From: Croceifilum oryzae
Lineage (GTDB): Bacteria > Bacillota > Bacilli > Thermoactinomycetales > Thermoactinomycetaceae
Direction of reading: 5' to 3'
DNA: 64,000 nt
NCBI RefSeq assembly: GCF_030814315.1
Contig: NZ_JAUSUV010000002.1
Location: forward strand, 1-64,000
In this document: piece by piece, positions 1-9,381 of the stretch
Layout of the letters: the number at the start of each line of letters is the position of its first letter
How positions within the stretch are numbered: the first letter of the stretch is position 1
Position numbers and translations under genes: made by a program
Notes under the pieces: generated by a model
Told to the model about the DNA's origin: nothing
The model's database searches: none
Seen by the model: the letters and a program-made list of their open reading frames with translations, nothing else

Positions 1-726
<726 letters not shown>

Positions 727-881
727 TGGACTAGTGTCGCAAGGCTTGAGAGAAAAAGAAATCCCTTTAGATTGGGTTAAATCTGGGAACAAAGAACAAG
801 TTTACCGTGTTAAGATGGTAGTATGAGAAGGTCGAAGACGAATAGACACGGCTCTTGTTAGAGCAAAAGACATGACAAATG

Positions 882-912
882 AGTCCCATTCCTGTATAGG
901 GTGGGGCTTTTT
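882..912 (+). terminator. Rho-independent terminator
   Basis: AGTCCCAT (882-889) pairs, with a GU pair, to GTGGGGCT (901-908) and is followed by a T run. It lies between the collagen-like gene and the phage remnant. The preceding stretch 727-881 holds no convincing gene: only a 31-codon open stretch at 734-826 ending RVKMVV, without a ribosome binding site, which may be a gene remnant. Confidence 0.6.
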
Positions 913-934
913 CATGTTGTAAGGTGGTGAACAT

Positions 935-1242
935 GTGGCACGTAGAGGAAAGAAGTTATCAGAAGAGACACGAGAAGGGATTCTCGCTCACTATGCAGGT
1001 TGTGGAAATCTAACTGACACGGCTAAAAAGTATCAAGTTTCCACTAGTACGGTACACAAATTAGTAAAGGGTTCATCGGACGAATTCGAAGGACTACGGA
1101 GACAAAAAAAGCGTGAACATATAGAGAGATTGAACTTAAACGCCAAGAGTTGGAGCAGAAGAACAAAGCACCTGATTCACCGAACGTGCAAATTTATCTA
1201 GATGCTCTACAAGGCGAAGTAAATGGCACATTCGCTGAGTAA
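935..1242 (+). pseudogene. Phage terminase small-subunit-like HTH protein, frameshifted
   Basis: A GTG start at 935 follows AAGGTGGTG. The first 67 residues contain a clear helix-turn-helix (GNLTDTAKKYQVSTSTVHKL, residues about 27-46) and a basic tail KKREHIER, as in small terminase subunits of PBSX/SPP1-like phages and related HTH phage proteins. After about base 1125 the reading frame breaks. A different frame continues sensibly as EIELKRQELEQKNKAPDSP and then VQIYLDALQGEVNGTFAE, ending with TAA at 1240-1242. Restoring two bases in the GAGAGA run near 1121-1127 would join the halves, so a 2-nt loss in a dinucleotide repeat is the simplest explanation. In phages this protein recognises the packaging site and partners the large terminase, remains of which follow directly. 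The family call is from motif style, not a search. Confidence 0.6.
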
Positions 1243-1717
1243 AGGTGCAGGGGCTGACAGCGGCGGGGATGTATCTCGATGATGTGGCTTTGATGCCGAG
1301 AAGTTTTGTTGATCAATGTGTGGGGCGTTGCTCTGTATATGGGGCAAAGCTCTTTTTTAACTGCAACCCAAAGGTCCGCGGCATTGGTTCAAAACAGACT
1401 TTATAGACAAGTACCAAGAAAGGAAGTTTGTTAGGCTTCACTTCCGACTAAAGGACAATTTAAGCTTAGATGATACCGTCTTTAACAGGCTTAAACGGCA
1501 ATTTTCAGGGGTGTTCTATCGAAGGAATATTCTAGGGGAATGGGTCACAGCAGAAGGCATCATTTATTCCATGTTTGACGAGGATCGGCATGTAATACCA
1601 ACTTCATCATCTACTAGTAGGATTTGTTCTAAACGCATAGATAAGACCTCACTTCTTATATTCATCCTCATCGATTATTATAATAATAGTAGCGACATAA
1701 GTCGTAACAATGATTAA
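1239..1717 (+). pseudogene. Phage terminase large-subunit fragment (PBSX XtmB-like), degraded
   Basis: Two frames together read like the C-terminal half of a PBSX-type large terminase: LTAAGMYLDDVALMPRSFVD, then CSVYGAKLFFNCNPK (bases 1254-1370), then in the shifted frame HWFKTDFIDKYQERKFV, HFRLKDNLSLDDTVFNRLKR, and FYRRNILGEWVTAEG ending near MFDEDRHVIP. A single missing C in the AACCCAAAGG run near 1367-1373 accounts for the frame change. The N-terminal ATPase half (Walker A) is absent: the fragment starts abruptly after the small-subunit remnant, which indicates an internal deletion. The last 40 or so codons after HVIP do not resemble terminase and are probably out-of-context sequence. In an intact phage the protein would be the DNA-packaging ATPase and nuclease; this copy cannot work. 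Confidence 0.75.
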
Positions 1718-1744
1718 AATTCTATAAATTGCTACCATTTATAA

Positions 1745-1773
1745 TTGCACATTTTAAATGCATATGTTATCGT
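1745..1773 (+). promoter_or_regulatory. Possible sigma-A promoter for the thioesterase gene
   Basis: TTGCAC (1745-1750), a 17-base spacer, then TATCGT (1768-1773), 34 bases before the next start codon in A+T-rich DNA. The match to consensus is only moderate. Confidence 0.35.
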
Positions 1774-1806
1774 GTATTTTATTTCACATAAGAAGAGGTT
1801 TCGTTT

Positions 1807-2523
1807 ATGAGTAAAATTAAATTATTATGCCTTCCGTATGCTGGAGGGTCGGCACAGGTATTTTTAGATTGGAAGAGAGACTTGCATGCGGATATTGAGC
1901 TAATACCAGTTGAATTACCTGGAAGAGGGAAGCGTTTTGGAGAGCCATTACGTTCAGATTTTAATGAGTTAGTTGAGGATATCTATCAGAGTATCAAAAA
2001 TGAGATTAACAGTGGTCCGTATTTCTTTTTTGGTCACAGTATGGGGTCATTGATTGTATTTGAAGTAATGAGAAGGCTAAAAGTAGAAAATCAACCTATG
2101 CCTATGTGTTGTATTTTTTCTGGTAAGAATCCTCCGCATGTTTCATTACGGAACCATATTCATGAGTTGGATGATGAAGAGTTTTTAGCAAAGATCTTTG
2201 GTTACGGCGGCATACCCGCTGAGATGTTAACTAACAAAGAACTAGCGAGTATTTTTCTCCCTATCATCAGATCGGATTTTCAAGCGATTGAGCTTTATGA
2301 GCCACCTGCTGAACGTGAACAAATGGATTGTCCTTTTATTGTATTTTATGGTACAGAGGACTCATACGTATCAACGGATCTAGTGAAGGAATGGAGCTTG
2401 TATACGACTGGTGGTTGTGAATGGTATGCATACAACGGAGGTCATTTTTTCATTCAGGAGCAGAGAGAGCAAGTGATTAAGCAACTTAACTCGATCTTGG
2501 ATGGGATTAAGACCCGTTTATAA
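1807..2523 (+). CDS. Type II thioesterase (GrsT/SrfAD family)
   Basis: The 238-residue protein has the alpha/beta-hydrolase thioesterase plan of stand-alone enzymes that clear misacylated carrier proteins of NRPS and polyketide synthases. It opens LLCLPYAGGSAQVFLDW, has the conserved VELPGRGKR (residues 35-43), the nucleophile elbow GHSMG (Ser78), the acid in YGTEDSY (Asp185) and the catalytic His in GGHFFI (His213). Length is normal for the family. Start is ATG 1807 behind AAGAAGAGG. It stands alone between phage remnants and its own terminator, about 29 kb from the NRPS genes in this window. It may edit that system in trans, or it may be left from, or serve, another cluster. The family call is firm; the partner is unknown. 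Confidence 0.88.
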   Translation: MSKIKLLCLPYAGGSAQVFLDWKRDLHADIELIPVELPGRGKRFGEPLRSDFNELVEDIYQSIKNEINSGPYFFFGHSMGSLIVFEVMRRLKVENQPMPMCCIFSGKNPPHVSLRNHIHELDDEEFLAKIFGYGGIPAEMLTNKELASIFLPIIRSDFQAIELYEPPAEREQMDCPFIVFYGTEDSYVSTDLVKEWSLYTTGGCEWYAYNGGHFFIQEQREQVIKQLNSILDGIKTRL

Positions 2524-2550
2524 ATGTGAGATGAAAATGAATAGCTTATG

Positions 2551-2605
2551 GCAAAGGGGAAGGGTTTGGTAGTTGATGTTCATACTATCAAACCCTTCCC
2601 TTTGC
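2551..2605. terminator. Bidirectional terminator between convergent genes
   Basis: A 21-22-bp inverted repeat, arms 2551-2572 (GCAAAGGGGAAGGGTTTGG...) and 2585-2605, sits exactly between the thioesterase gene and the convergent acetyltransferase. Both orientations show a stem and a T-rich flank. Confidence 0.85.
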
Positions 2606-2607
2606 TT

Positions 2608-3156
2608 TTACAATACAATATCTTCTTCTGTAATCGCATATAAAAGATGATCTTCCCATTGCCCATTAATCTGTAAGTACCTTTGAGCAAGACCTTCACG
2701 ACGAAATCCATTTTTTTCTAGAACTCGAATGGATGCCGTATTTTTAGACATTACTCCCGCTTGAATACGGTGTAAGGAAATTTCTTGGAAGCAGTAGTGA
2801 AGTATCAGTTTAATCGCTTCTGTCATGTATCCATTTCCATTTGCTTGTTGGTCTAGATAATAGCCTAAGTAAGCATTTTGAAAGGGTCCACGTGAAACGG
2901 CCGAAAGGGTTACCCGACCAATTAGTGTATGATCGCTCTCTCGAAAAATCCCGAATGTATAACCACTGTCGTTTGCAAATGACTGGATAGCGGCTGAGAT
3001 CTGCTGAGTCTGTGTATCCAAACAATAGTAAGACTCTGGACGAATGGGTTCATACGGTTGAAAAAAACTTCGATTTCTAAGTAGTAATTGGCACAGAGGT
3101 TCTGCATCCGATATTTCCAAAGGACGTAGATAAAGGTTGTTAGATTGCAATTTCAT
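2608..3156 (-). CDS. GNAT acetyltransferase, RimJ/RimL-type
   Basis: The 182-residue protein has the GNAT fold of RimJ/RimL-like N-acetyltransferases: an N-terminal LYLRPLEISDAEPL strand-helix, IFRESDHTLIGRVTLSAV (beta 2-3), LGYYLDQQANGNGYMTEAI, where the acetyl-CoA pyrophosphate loop (usually QxxGxG) is present as NGNGYM, and the final LEKNGFRREG typical of the subfamily. Such enzymes acetylate N-termini of ribosomal proteins or small amines; the substrate cannot be read from sequence. It is monocistronic and convergent with the thioesterase gene. Bacillales genomes carry several paralogues of this kind, so no gene symbol is assigned. Confidence 0.85.
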   Translation of the reverse strand: MKLQSNNLYLRPLEISDAEPLCQLLLRNRSFFQPYEPIRPESYYCLDTQTQQISAAIQSFANDSGYTFGIFRESDHTLIGRVTLSAVSRGPFQNAYLGYYLDQQANGNGYMTEAIKLILHYCFQEISLHRIQAGVMSKNTASIRVLEKNGFRREGLAQRYLQINGQWEDHLLYAITEEDIVL

Positions 3157-3414
3157 AAACTACCTCGCTTTGCTAGACATAGATAGAGGACTATTCTAAC
3201 AAAAAGATAGGTCATGGTGCTACCATGCTCGACTTTATGGCTTGCCCTAAATATGATATTGTTGCGAGCGCTGGATTTTTTGGAGTGAATTTGGTGCTAG
3301 ATTGTTCAGACCAAACGTTTAATAAGATGCTCTGCGTTACGAGATAAGGTGATCTATCTGTTTTGATAGTGAACTCTCCTTTTTAAGGAAAAGCGATTTC
3401 GGTTTGATCCACTT

Positions 3415-3443
3415 TTGTTTCCCTATGTTACTATGAATTATAT
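3415..3443 (+). promoter_or_regulatory. Possible promoter of the EPSP synthase gene; notes on 3157-3486
   Basis: TTGTTT (3415-3420), 17 bases, TTATAT (3438-3443), 43 bases before the start codon. The 330-bp intergenic stretch 3157-3486 holds no convincing gene. It contains a small perfect palindrome CATGGT-GCT-ACCATG (3213-3227), too short to interpret. Confidence 0.4.
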
Positions 3444-3486
3444 ATGATATAAGAATAAGATTCTTATAAACGCTGGGGGTACTCAT

Positions 3487-4845
3487 ATGGAGGATTTTAA
3501 GCCAGATTTACATGCAAGATCGGAATGGGCGACGTTACATGATGTAGAAGTAGCTGAGGTATCACCAGCTAGCCAACCGATTAATGGCCGAATTCGCGTT
3601 CCGGGTAGTAAGAGTTGGACGAATCGGGCTTTGATTATCGCGGCGATGGCGGAGGGTACATCTAGGCTATCTGGAGTGCTCAAAAGTGATGATACATATT
3701 GGTGTATACATACTTTACGACAGCTTGGGGTTCAGATTGAAATCAATGAAGATGAAGTGATCATTGAAGGAGTTAATGGAGATTGGCTTAAGAAGGACGG
3801 GACACTCTACATTGGTTCGGCTGGAACGACAGCTCGATTTCTTCCCGGTCTTTTGGCGGCATCTAAGGGCGGTCGGTGGACGATGGAGGGAAGTACTAGT
3901 ATGAATAAGCGCCCGATGGCAACCCTTATTACCGCCCTTCAGGAGTTGGGTGCACAAATCAAATACTCGGAAGAGGACGGTTTTCTACCGATTCAGTTAG
4001 AAGGAAAGGGTATTCGTGGGGGTGTAGTGAACATCTCTGGAAAAACGTCGAGTCAGTTTATCAGTGGCCTATTAATCGCGAGTAGTTATGCAGATGTGCC
4101 AGTGACGATCCGTGTCGTAGATCATATTGTCCAACATGCCTATGTGAAAATCACATTGGATCTGATGGAGCAGTTTGGTGCTCGTGTTGAATATGATGAC
4201 TCACTCAGTACAATTAAGGTGTATCCCAAAGCTTATAAGGGTCAAGATATCCAGTTAGAAGCCGATGCGTCAACTGTGAACTACTTTTTTGCCCTAGCGG
4301 CGCTCACAAATGGAACAGTTCGAGTGGACAACCTATCTTATGATACATTGCAACCCGATATTCAATTTGTTGATGTGTTGGAACGAATGGGGTGTACTGC
4401 GATAAAAGGGGATGGATTCCTTGAATTACAAGGTACGGCCCAACTAAAAGGCAACTTTGAAATCTCCATGAGAGAGATGTCTGATCAGACATTGACCCTG
4501 GCGGCCATTGCTCCTTTTGCGGATGGTCCTATATCCATTCATGAAGTAGCTCATATCCGGAAACATGAATCAGATCGGATTGGTGTGATTTCAGAGTGTC
4601 TAACCAAAATGGGGATACAAGTAGAAGAACGTGAGGATGGGCTAACCATTTACCCTGGTAAGCCGCTAGCAGTTGAATGTAATTCATACGATGATCATCG
4701 TGTGGCTATGTCCCTAGCTTTAATTGGTGCGAAGGTTGCAGGAGTGAGGATCCTAGATCCGGGTTGTATCTCTAAAACATGTCCTACTTTTTTTGAGGAA
4801 ATTGAAAAGGTAGGATTACAGGTTCGTTTGGAGAAAAACGCTTAA
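3487..4845 (+). CDS. aroA: 3-phosphoshikimate 1-carboxyvinyltransferase (EPSP synthase)
   Basis: Condenses shikimate-3-phosphate with phosphoenolpyruvate in the sixth step of the shikimate pathway (cytosol). Diagnostic motifs are all present: PGSKSWTNRAL (residues 39-49, catalytic Lys42), GSAGTTARFLPG (about 111-122), KRPMATL, the S3P-contacting SSQFISGLL, and the late KHESDRI and DDHRVAMS. Length is 452, with about 30 residues before the first barrel strand, longer than usual. The active-site string is SKSWTNR rather than the common SKSxSNR; threonine at this place also occurs in actinobacterial-type enzymes. The gene is alone, with its own possible promoter and strong terminator, away from other aro genes except aroE 10 kb downstream, so it may be either the only AroA or a second copy. 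ATG 3487 follows GGGGG at a proper distance. Confidence 0.9.
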   Translation: MEDFKPDLHARSEWATLHDVEVAEVSPASQPINGRIRVPGSKSWTNRALIIAAMAEGTSRLSGVLKSDDTYWCIHTLRQLGVQIEINEDEVIIEGVNGDWLKKDGTLYIGSAGTTARFLPGLLAASKGGRWTMEGSTSMNKRPMATLITALQELGAQIKYSEEDGFLPIQLEGKGIRGGVVNISGKTSSQFISGLLIASSYADVPVTIRVVDHIVQHAYVKITLDLMEQFGARVEYDDSLSTIKVYPKAYKGQDIQLEADASTVNYFFALAALTNGTVRVDNLSYDTLQPDIQFVDVLERMGCTAIKGDGFLELQGTAQLKGNFEISMREMSDQTLTLAAIAPFADGPISIHEVAHIRKHESDRIGVISECLTKMGIQVEEREDGLTIYPGKPLAVECNSYDDHRVAMSLALIGAKVAGVRILDPGCISKTCPTFFEEIEKVGLQVRLEKNA

Positions 4846-4883
4846 AAGTGAAGAAAACGGGGCTAGCTGAGAAATAAAGGAAC

Positions 4884-4925
4884 GAAAGAAACCACTGATC
4901 ATAGCACAGATCAGTGGTTTCTTTC
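4884..4925. terminator. Strong bidirectional terminator
   Basis: Perfect 17-bp inverted repeat: GAAAGAAACCACTGATC (4884-4900), an 8-base loop, and its complement (4909-4925). The A-rich and T-rich ends lie inside the stem, so it can serve both the EPSP synthase gene and the convergent protease gene. Confidence 0.9.
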
Positions 4926-4943
4926 ACGTAACGTGAAACTACC

Positions 4944-7634
4944 TTATTTTTTAAGGTTTACTTTTGTTTTCATTTGGTTTCCAGCGTCATCTGTGGCAAG
5001 GATGGTCATGCTTGTCTTACCTGATTCAAGCCATTCTGGTTTGATCTCGATCTCCATTTTCTCTTCATTAAGAGGAACACGTACTCGATCGTTCGTTCCT
5101 TCAAGGATGTACTCTACTTTTACAAGATCATCTTGGGCTAAGCCAAACATCTTGAAAAAGTAATTGTATTGCATTAAGAAATCTTCGATCTTCAGATCAA
5201 TTTTGGAGGCTTCTTCATTGAGATTTGCTGTGATGACAGGGGCAGTCTTGTCCACTAATACAAGAGCAGCAGTAGCGCTTTCTACCTCATCATCGGATGC
5301 TACCGCTTGCATTTCATAAATTCCTTCTGGAACTGCCTTTTTATCTACTGCGTTTCCTGTCCATTTCATACCATGCCATCCGGATCCAACGTTTTCTTCT
5401 TGATGGATCAGACTTACTTTACTCTCATCATCTAGATTGCGTAGGTAGAAGTTTAGATGTTTGGCAACGGTAGGAACATAGTAGGAAAGGGTAGTAGACT
5501 CTTCTTTCCCATCTCCATTTGGTGAGAAGATAAGGTCACTTACACCTAGGTAGTTCACACGGTTGTAGCTGGCAGGATCGATGCTAAATGTAAAAGGAAC
5601 TTTTTGCTCTTCTTTCCCATCTGTTAAGTAGAGATAACCGGAGTAGACGTCACGAGGCAAGGAGCTATCTACCGTGATTTTGACGGTAAGATCTTCCTGA
5701 CCATTCGCACTAACTTCTACTTGATTTGGAGCTTGAACTTGGATACCCGTGTTTGTAGCCATTTCAACACGGCTCGTATAGGTTTTGCTCGTTCCACTTG
5801 TATTCTTAATGGTGAGCTTCTTCTCAAGCTTTGCTTCTCCACTGTTTGGTTTTACGAGACCAAATGTGAAGTTATTCGGTGTGACGAGTGTAGTTGCTTG
5901 AATTGCTTTCGGGATATCAATTCGACCTGCTCCTTGTGTCATCACATCATAGCTCTTTCCGGTTATGTCTGTTAATGTCTTGGCTGTATTGGAAAGAGAT
6001 GCTTTTACATCTTCAGGCGTCCAATCAGGATGCATTTGACGGAGTAAAGCTGCTGCTCCAGCTACTTGTGGAGCAGCCATGCTTGTCCCATCGTATTCTG
6101 CATACTTTTCTTCACCAGGTACAGTACTTTTAATACCCACACCAGGAGCTACCACGTCTGGCTTTACTGCCCATGTTTCATGAACAGGTCCACGTGAACT
6201 AAACTCGGCCATAAACTCGTAAGGCTTATATTCTTTCAAGGATGCAATTGCTTTCCCAGCTTTTAGTGATGCTTTTAGATCGATTGCATCCTTGGCTGCT
6301 AATTGTACGGCAGGAATTTTATTATCTAAGCTAGCCTCGATATTTTGTAGTGCTTCTTGCTCCTGTCCTTTCACATATAAAAGAACCCCAGTGGCTCCGG
6401 CTTTATGAGCATTTGATACATAGATGTCTTGCTTGGCTGCTCCTTGTTGTACAAGTACATACTTCCCTTTTACATTCACTTTCTTGTAATCAAGTGGGGA
6501 GCCAAATCCAACATCGACTATTTCAAACTGAGAGTTGCTAGGGAATTTCATCTTGGTGAGTTGAGCCCCATCAAAGGAGGTCCCCGTCCCTACTACTTCG
6601 AATTTTGGAAATTCTTTTTCTAGAGTAGAAGCACCTACGGAGATTACCTTATCAGCAGTTGCAGGAACGCCAACCGTCCATGCATCCCCACCAGAGTTTC
6701 CGTTTGCAACTGTGACAGAAACACCGATCTTAGCTGCATGATTTAGCGCGGAAACGAGAGGGTCATCAGGATAGTTAGCATTGGCACCGAGTGAGAGGTT
6801 CATCACATCTGCGCCGTCTCTGACTGCCATTTCAATCCCTGTTAAGATGTCGCTTGTTGTTCCACCTTGTTTTCCTAATACGCGGTAAGCTAGGATAGAA
6901 GCTTCGGGTGCGACTCCTTTGATATCACCGTTTGCGGCAATAATTCCTGCTACATGGGTACCATGACCTTGCTCGTCCTGCGGATCATTATCCCGATCCA
7001 CTACATCATATCCTCCGATGTAGTTGTTCTTTAAATCGGGATGTTTGGAATCAATTCCTGTGTCAATTACGGCTACTTTGATTCCTCTACCGTCAACAGG
7101 AAGACCTTGTGCATCTTTCAGTTTCCAAACTTCGGGTGCGCCTACTGTAGAGCCACCGGTGCTTAAAGCCTTATACTTTAACGCAGGATAGACTGCTTTT
7201 ACCTCAGGCATTGAGGCTAATTTATGGATTTGATTTGCGGGTATGGAAACAGCAAAACCAGAAAAGACGGTATCAAATCTCTGCTTCACTTTTACCTTTG
7301 AATTTACCTTTGTGAGCTTCTTTTCAGCTTGATTGAGGGCTTCTTTCATCTGTGCTTGGTAGTCTTTGGCTGGAGAAGATTTCAACTGCTTGCTATTTTT
7401 CACCACTTCGCCAACTGGTTGTTGATTCATCTGAACGATTACATCAACAGGCTTGCTGGATTTTGTGTCGATATATTTCGACACTTTGTTCTTTGCCAAT
7501 TTGGCAATCTTTTCTTCCATTTGCTTAGGCAACTTTGTTGATGTAGCTGCCTGTGCGTTGGGAGAGAGCCATCCTAGGCTAGAAACAGAGACGGCAAGCA
7601 GGGTACTTAGCACAATGGTTCCTGTTTTTCTCAA
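4944..7634 (-). CDS. Secreted subtilisin-like serine protease (S8, Vpr-like)
   Basis: An 896-residue extracellular endopeptidase. It has a signal peptide (MRKTG, hydrophobic LLAVSVSSL, cleavage near AQAA about residue 30) and an I9-type propeptide to about 155, with FSGFAVSIPANQIHKLASMP. The S8 catalytic domain shows Asp191 (VAVIDTGID), His224 (GHGTHVAG) and Ser518 (DGTSMAAPQVAG), with Asn313 in VANGNSGG placed as the oxyanion residue. A protease-associated insert lies between about 345 and 465 (KGKYVLVQQGAA, AHKAGATGVLLY). After about 590 come beta-sandwich (Fn3-like) segments to the C-terminus. This order is that of Bacillus Vpr. No LPXTG or C-terminal membrane segment is seen, so the product should be released or wall-associated. 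A strong ribosome binding site (AGGAGGAAG) precedes ATG 7634. It is a single-gene unit, divergent from the next gene. Confidence 0.93.
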   Translation of the reverse strand: MRKTGTIVLSTLLAVSVSSLGWLSPNAQAATSTKLPKQMEEKIAKLAKNKVSKYIDTKSSKPVDVIVQMNQQPVGEVVKNSKQLKSSPAKDYQAQMKEALNQAEKKLTKVNSKVKVKQRFDTVFSGFAVSIPANQIHKLASMPEVKAVYPALKYKALSTGGSTVGAPEVWKLKDAQGLPVDGRGIKVAVIDTGIDSKHPDLKNNYIGGYDVVDRDNDPQDEQGHGTHVAGIIAANGDIKGVAPEASILAYRVLGKQGGTTSDILTGIEMAVRDGADVMNLSLGANANYPDDPLVSALNHAAKIGVSVTVANGNSGGDAWTVGVPATADKVISVGASTLEKEFPKFEVVGTGTSFDGAQLTKMKFPSNSQFEIVDVGFGSPLDYKKVNVKGKYVLVQQGAAKQDIYVSNAHKAGATGVLLYVKGQEQEALQNIEASLDNKIPAVQLAAKDAIDLKASLKAGKAIASLKEYKPYEFMAEFSSRGPVHETWAVKPDVVAPGVGIKSTVPGEEKYAEYDGTSMAAPQVAGAAALLRQMHPDWTPEDVKASLSNTAKTLTDITGKSYDVMTQGAGRIDIPKAIQATTLVTPNNFTFGLVKPNSGEAKLEKKLTIKNTSGTSKTYTSRVEMATNTGIQVQAPNQVEVSANGQEDLTVKITVDSSLPRDVYSGYLYLTDGKEEQKVPFTFSIDPASYNRVNYLGVSDLIFSPNGDGKEESTTLSYYVPTVAKHLNFYLRNLDDESKVSLIHQEENVGSGWHGMKWTGNAVDKKAVPEGIYEMQAVASDDEVESATAALVLVDKTAPVITANLNEEASKIDLKIEDFLMQYNYFFKMFGLAQDDLVKVEYILEGTNDRVRVPLNEEKMEIEIKPEWLESGKTSMTILATDDAGNQMKTKVNLKK

Positions 7635-7826
7635 AAGACTTCCTCCTCTAAATGTGTGAACTTAATTTAATACATGTAAATTGTAACATAATGAATTGTA
7701 TATTTATATAAAATTTTCTATTTTATATGATTTTTTAGTTTTAATAGGAAATTCAAGTGATAATTTCCTTACCATAGTTATTATTCGACAAAGAATGATG
7801 AAACCATTTTGATAAGATGATTTTAT

Positions 7827-7854
7827 TTGCCTTGTGATTTTATGGTAGTATGAT
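7827..7854 (+). promoter_or_regulatory. Possible promoter for the unrecognised membrane protein gene
   Basis: TTGCCT (7827-7832), 16 bases, TATGAT (7849-7854), in the A+T-rich divergent region 7635-7899. No other recognisable element was seen in that region. Confidence 0.4.
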
Positions 7855-7899
7855 TCTTTAGGTATTTATTATAATTCCATCTATTAACGGAGAATGTAT

Positions 7900-9288
7900 A
7901 TGAAGGCAAAAGTGGAACGACAGATTACGAAGATGATGATACCATTTGCCTACAACGCTCCTTATCGAGAATTAACAAAAGATTTGGAGGAAGAAGTTGG
8001 TAGGGAGACGGATGGGAAGGTATGGAGAGTAAAAAATATCTCGGGTAAGCGTTTGTTTCATCACATTGATCGACTGATTCAGTCAGATCCGAGCGGTAAT
8101 CAATCGATTGGATCTCGTTTTGTATTAACACAAAACGGCTGCACTGAATATGATCTTCCTAATAAAAATCAGATCATTTCTTTTGGACATAAGGATTATG
8201 AATACGAACTATATATACGTGAAGTAAGTTTAATTTTGTTTGAGACACAGATTGGGTTTGTAACGTTTTCAATCGCATATCCCAAGGGCCAAGATTTATC
8301 TGACCTCATTCAACATAATTATTATGTAAAGCAATTTCTTCAAAGCTCTGAACGGCTTGTCCGGAAGCTACGGAAAAATAATCAATATCCAGTACAATGT
8401 AATCTGGGTAGATGTATGCATCAGATTTTTAAGCAAGTACAGATAACAACCTTATTTGAATCGAGATATGGATCTACGAAAAATGTTCTGGTGTATAACG
8501 CGATTACATTAGAAGAAATGGATCAACCTTCAGATCACCGCGAGTTTATGAAGAGCTTATATTTGCTGAGTAGGACCTATCACGAGGTACATAACCCTCC
8601 ACGAATCGAGTTACATGAAGATGAAGAGACGATGAGGATTTTTCAAAATAGCTACTGGCGTGTATCAGTAGAGGGGATTGCTCATGTATGTCACTTAACA
8701 AATAATAAGGATTCAAATGAGTTTCTATTAGGAGAAAATCAACAAAATTTAAATAGTAATTACTTTTATATGTATGTTTTAACGTTACACCAATTTTACT
8801 CGTTGCAATATTTTTCGATTCTCGCTTCTCATTTACCCCATCAGTTGGATGGACAGGAGAAGCAGGCTTTTGTAGAGGTACGGGAACTAAAGAAAAGAAT
8901 GGTTTTCTTTACGCTGAGATGTTCCTTTAAACAGATAAGCCGCATTACACATATAGCCCGGCTGTATGAGATGGTTCGTCGCAGTTATCGAATAGAAGAA
9001 CTAATGGATGAGCTTCATTTGGAACTGGATGCGATGACAACGATGTTAGAGATGGAAGAGAGTAAACGAAGGTTAAAGTTAGAGCAAATGGTCCTTATTT
9101 TTAGCTTTTTCTATATTATGATTTCAACGCTAGCTGATGGATGGGATATTGTGAGAAACACATTGGCTTTTCAAGTGATGGGGAATTATTGGATTGCATG
9201 GATTGAGGTTGGATTACTACTCGGAGTGATGGCGGCAGGAGTTTGGTCCATTCTTTCCTATTATGTACGTGAAAAGAAGCGAAGATAG
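7900..9288 (+). CDS. Unrecognised protein with C-terminal membrane anchor
   Basis: A 462-residue protein of no family I recognise. The first 390 or so residues are hydrophilic, with many Tyr, His and Arg, and no signal peptide or nucleotide-binding motif. The region about 380-400 (LELDAMTTMLEMEESKRRLKLEQ) is predicted helical, possibly a short coiled coil. Two membrane segments end the protein: LIFSFFYIMISTLADGWDI and, after a short loop, WIEVGLLLGVMAAGVWSIL, followed by a basic tail REKKRR. This gives a large cytoplasmic domain tethered by a C-terminal hairpin, an architecture reminiscent of CorA-like or RMND1-like proteins, but without their signature motifs. Two ATGs are possible; 7900 is chosen because GGAGA (7889-7893) abuts 7894 but is six bases from 7900. 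The gene is monocistronic and divergent from the protease gene. Confidence 0.7.
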   Translation: MKAKVERQITKMMIPFAYNAPYRELTKDLEEEVGRETDGKVWRVKNISGKRLFHHIDRLIQSDPSGNQSIGSRFVLTQNGCTEYDLPNKNQIISFGHKDYEYELYIREVSLILFETQIGFVTFSIAYPKGQDLSDLIQHNYYVKQFLQSSERLVRKLRKNNQYPVQCNLGRCMHQIFKQVQITTLFESRYGSTKNVLVYNAITLEEMDQPSDHREFMKSLYLLSRTYHEVHNPPRIELHEDEETMRIFQNSYWRVSVEGIAHVCHLTNNKDSNEFLLGENQQNLNSNYFYMYVLTLHQFYSLQYFSILASHLPHQLDGQEKQAFVEVRELKKRMVFFTLRCSFKQISRITHIARLYEMVRRSYRIEELMDELHLELDAMTTMLEMEESKRRLKLEQMVLIFSFFYIMISTLADGWDIVRNTLAFQVMGNYWIAWIEVGLLLGVMAAGVWSILSYYVREKKRR

Positions 9289-9381
9289 TGGTTTTAGATT
9301 GCTTCTGCCGAAGTTCTAAAATCCAGATACAGTTGATATAGATGGACTATATAAAAATTTGTGGATCGAAGAGGAACTGGA

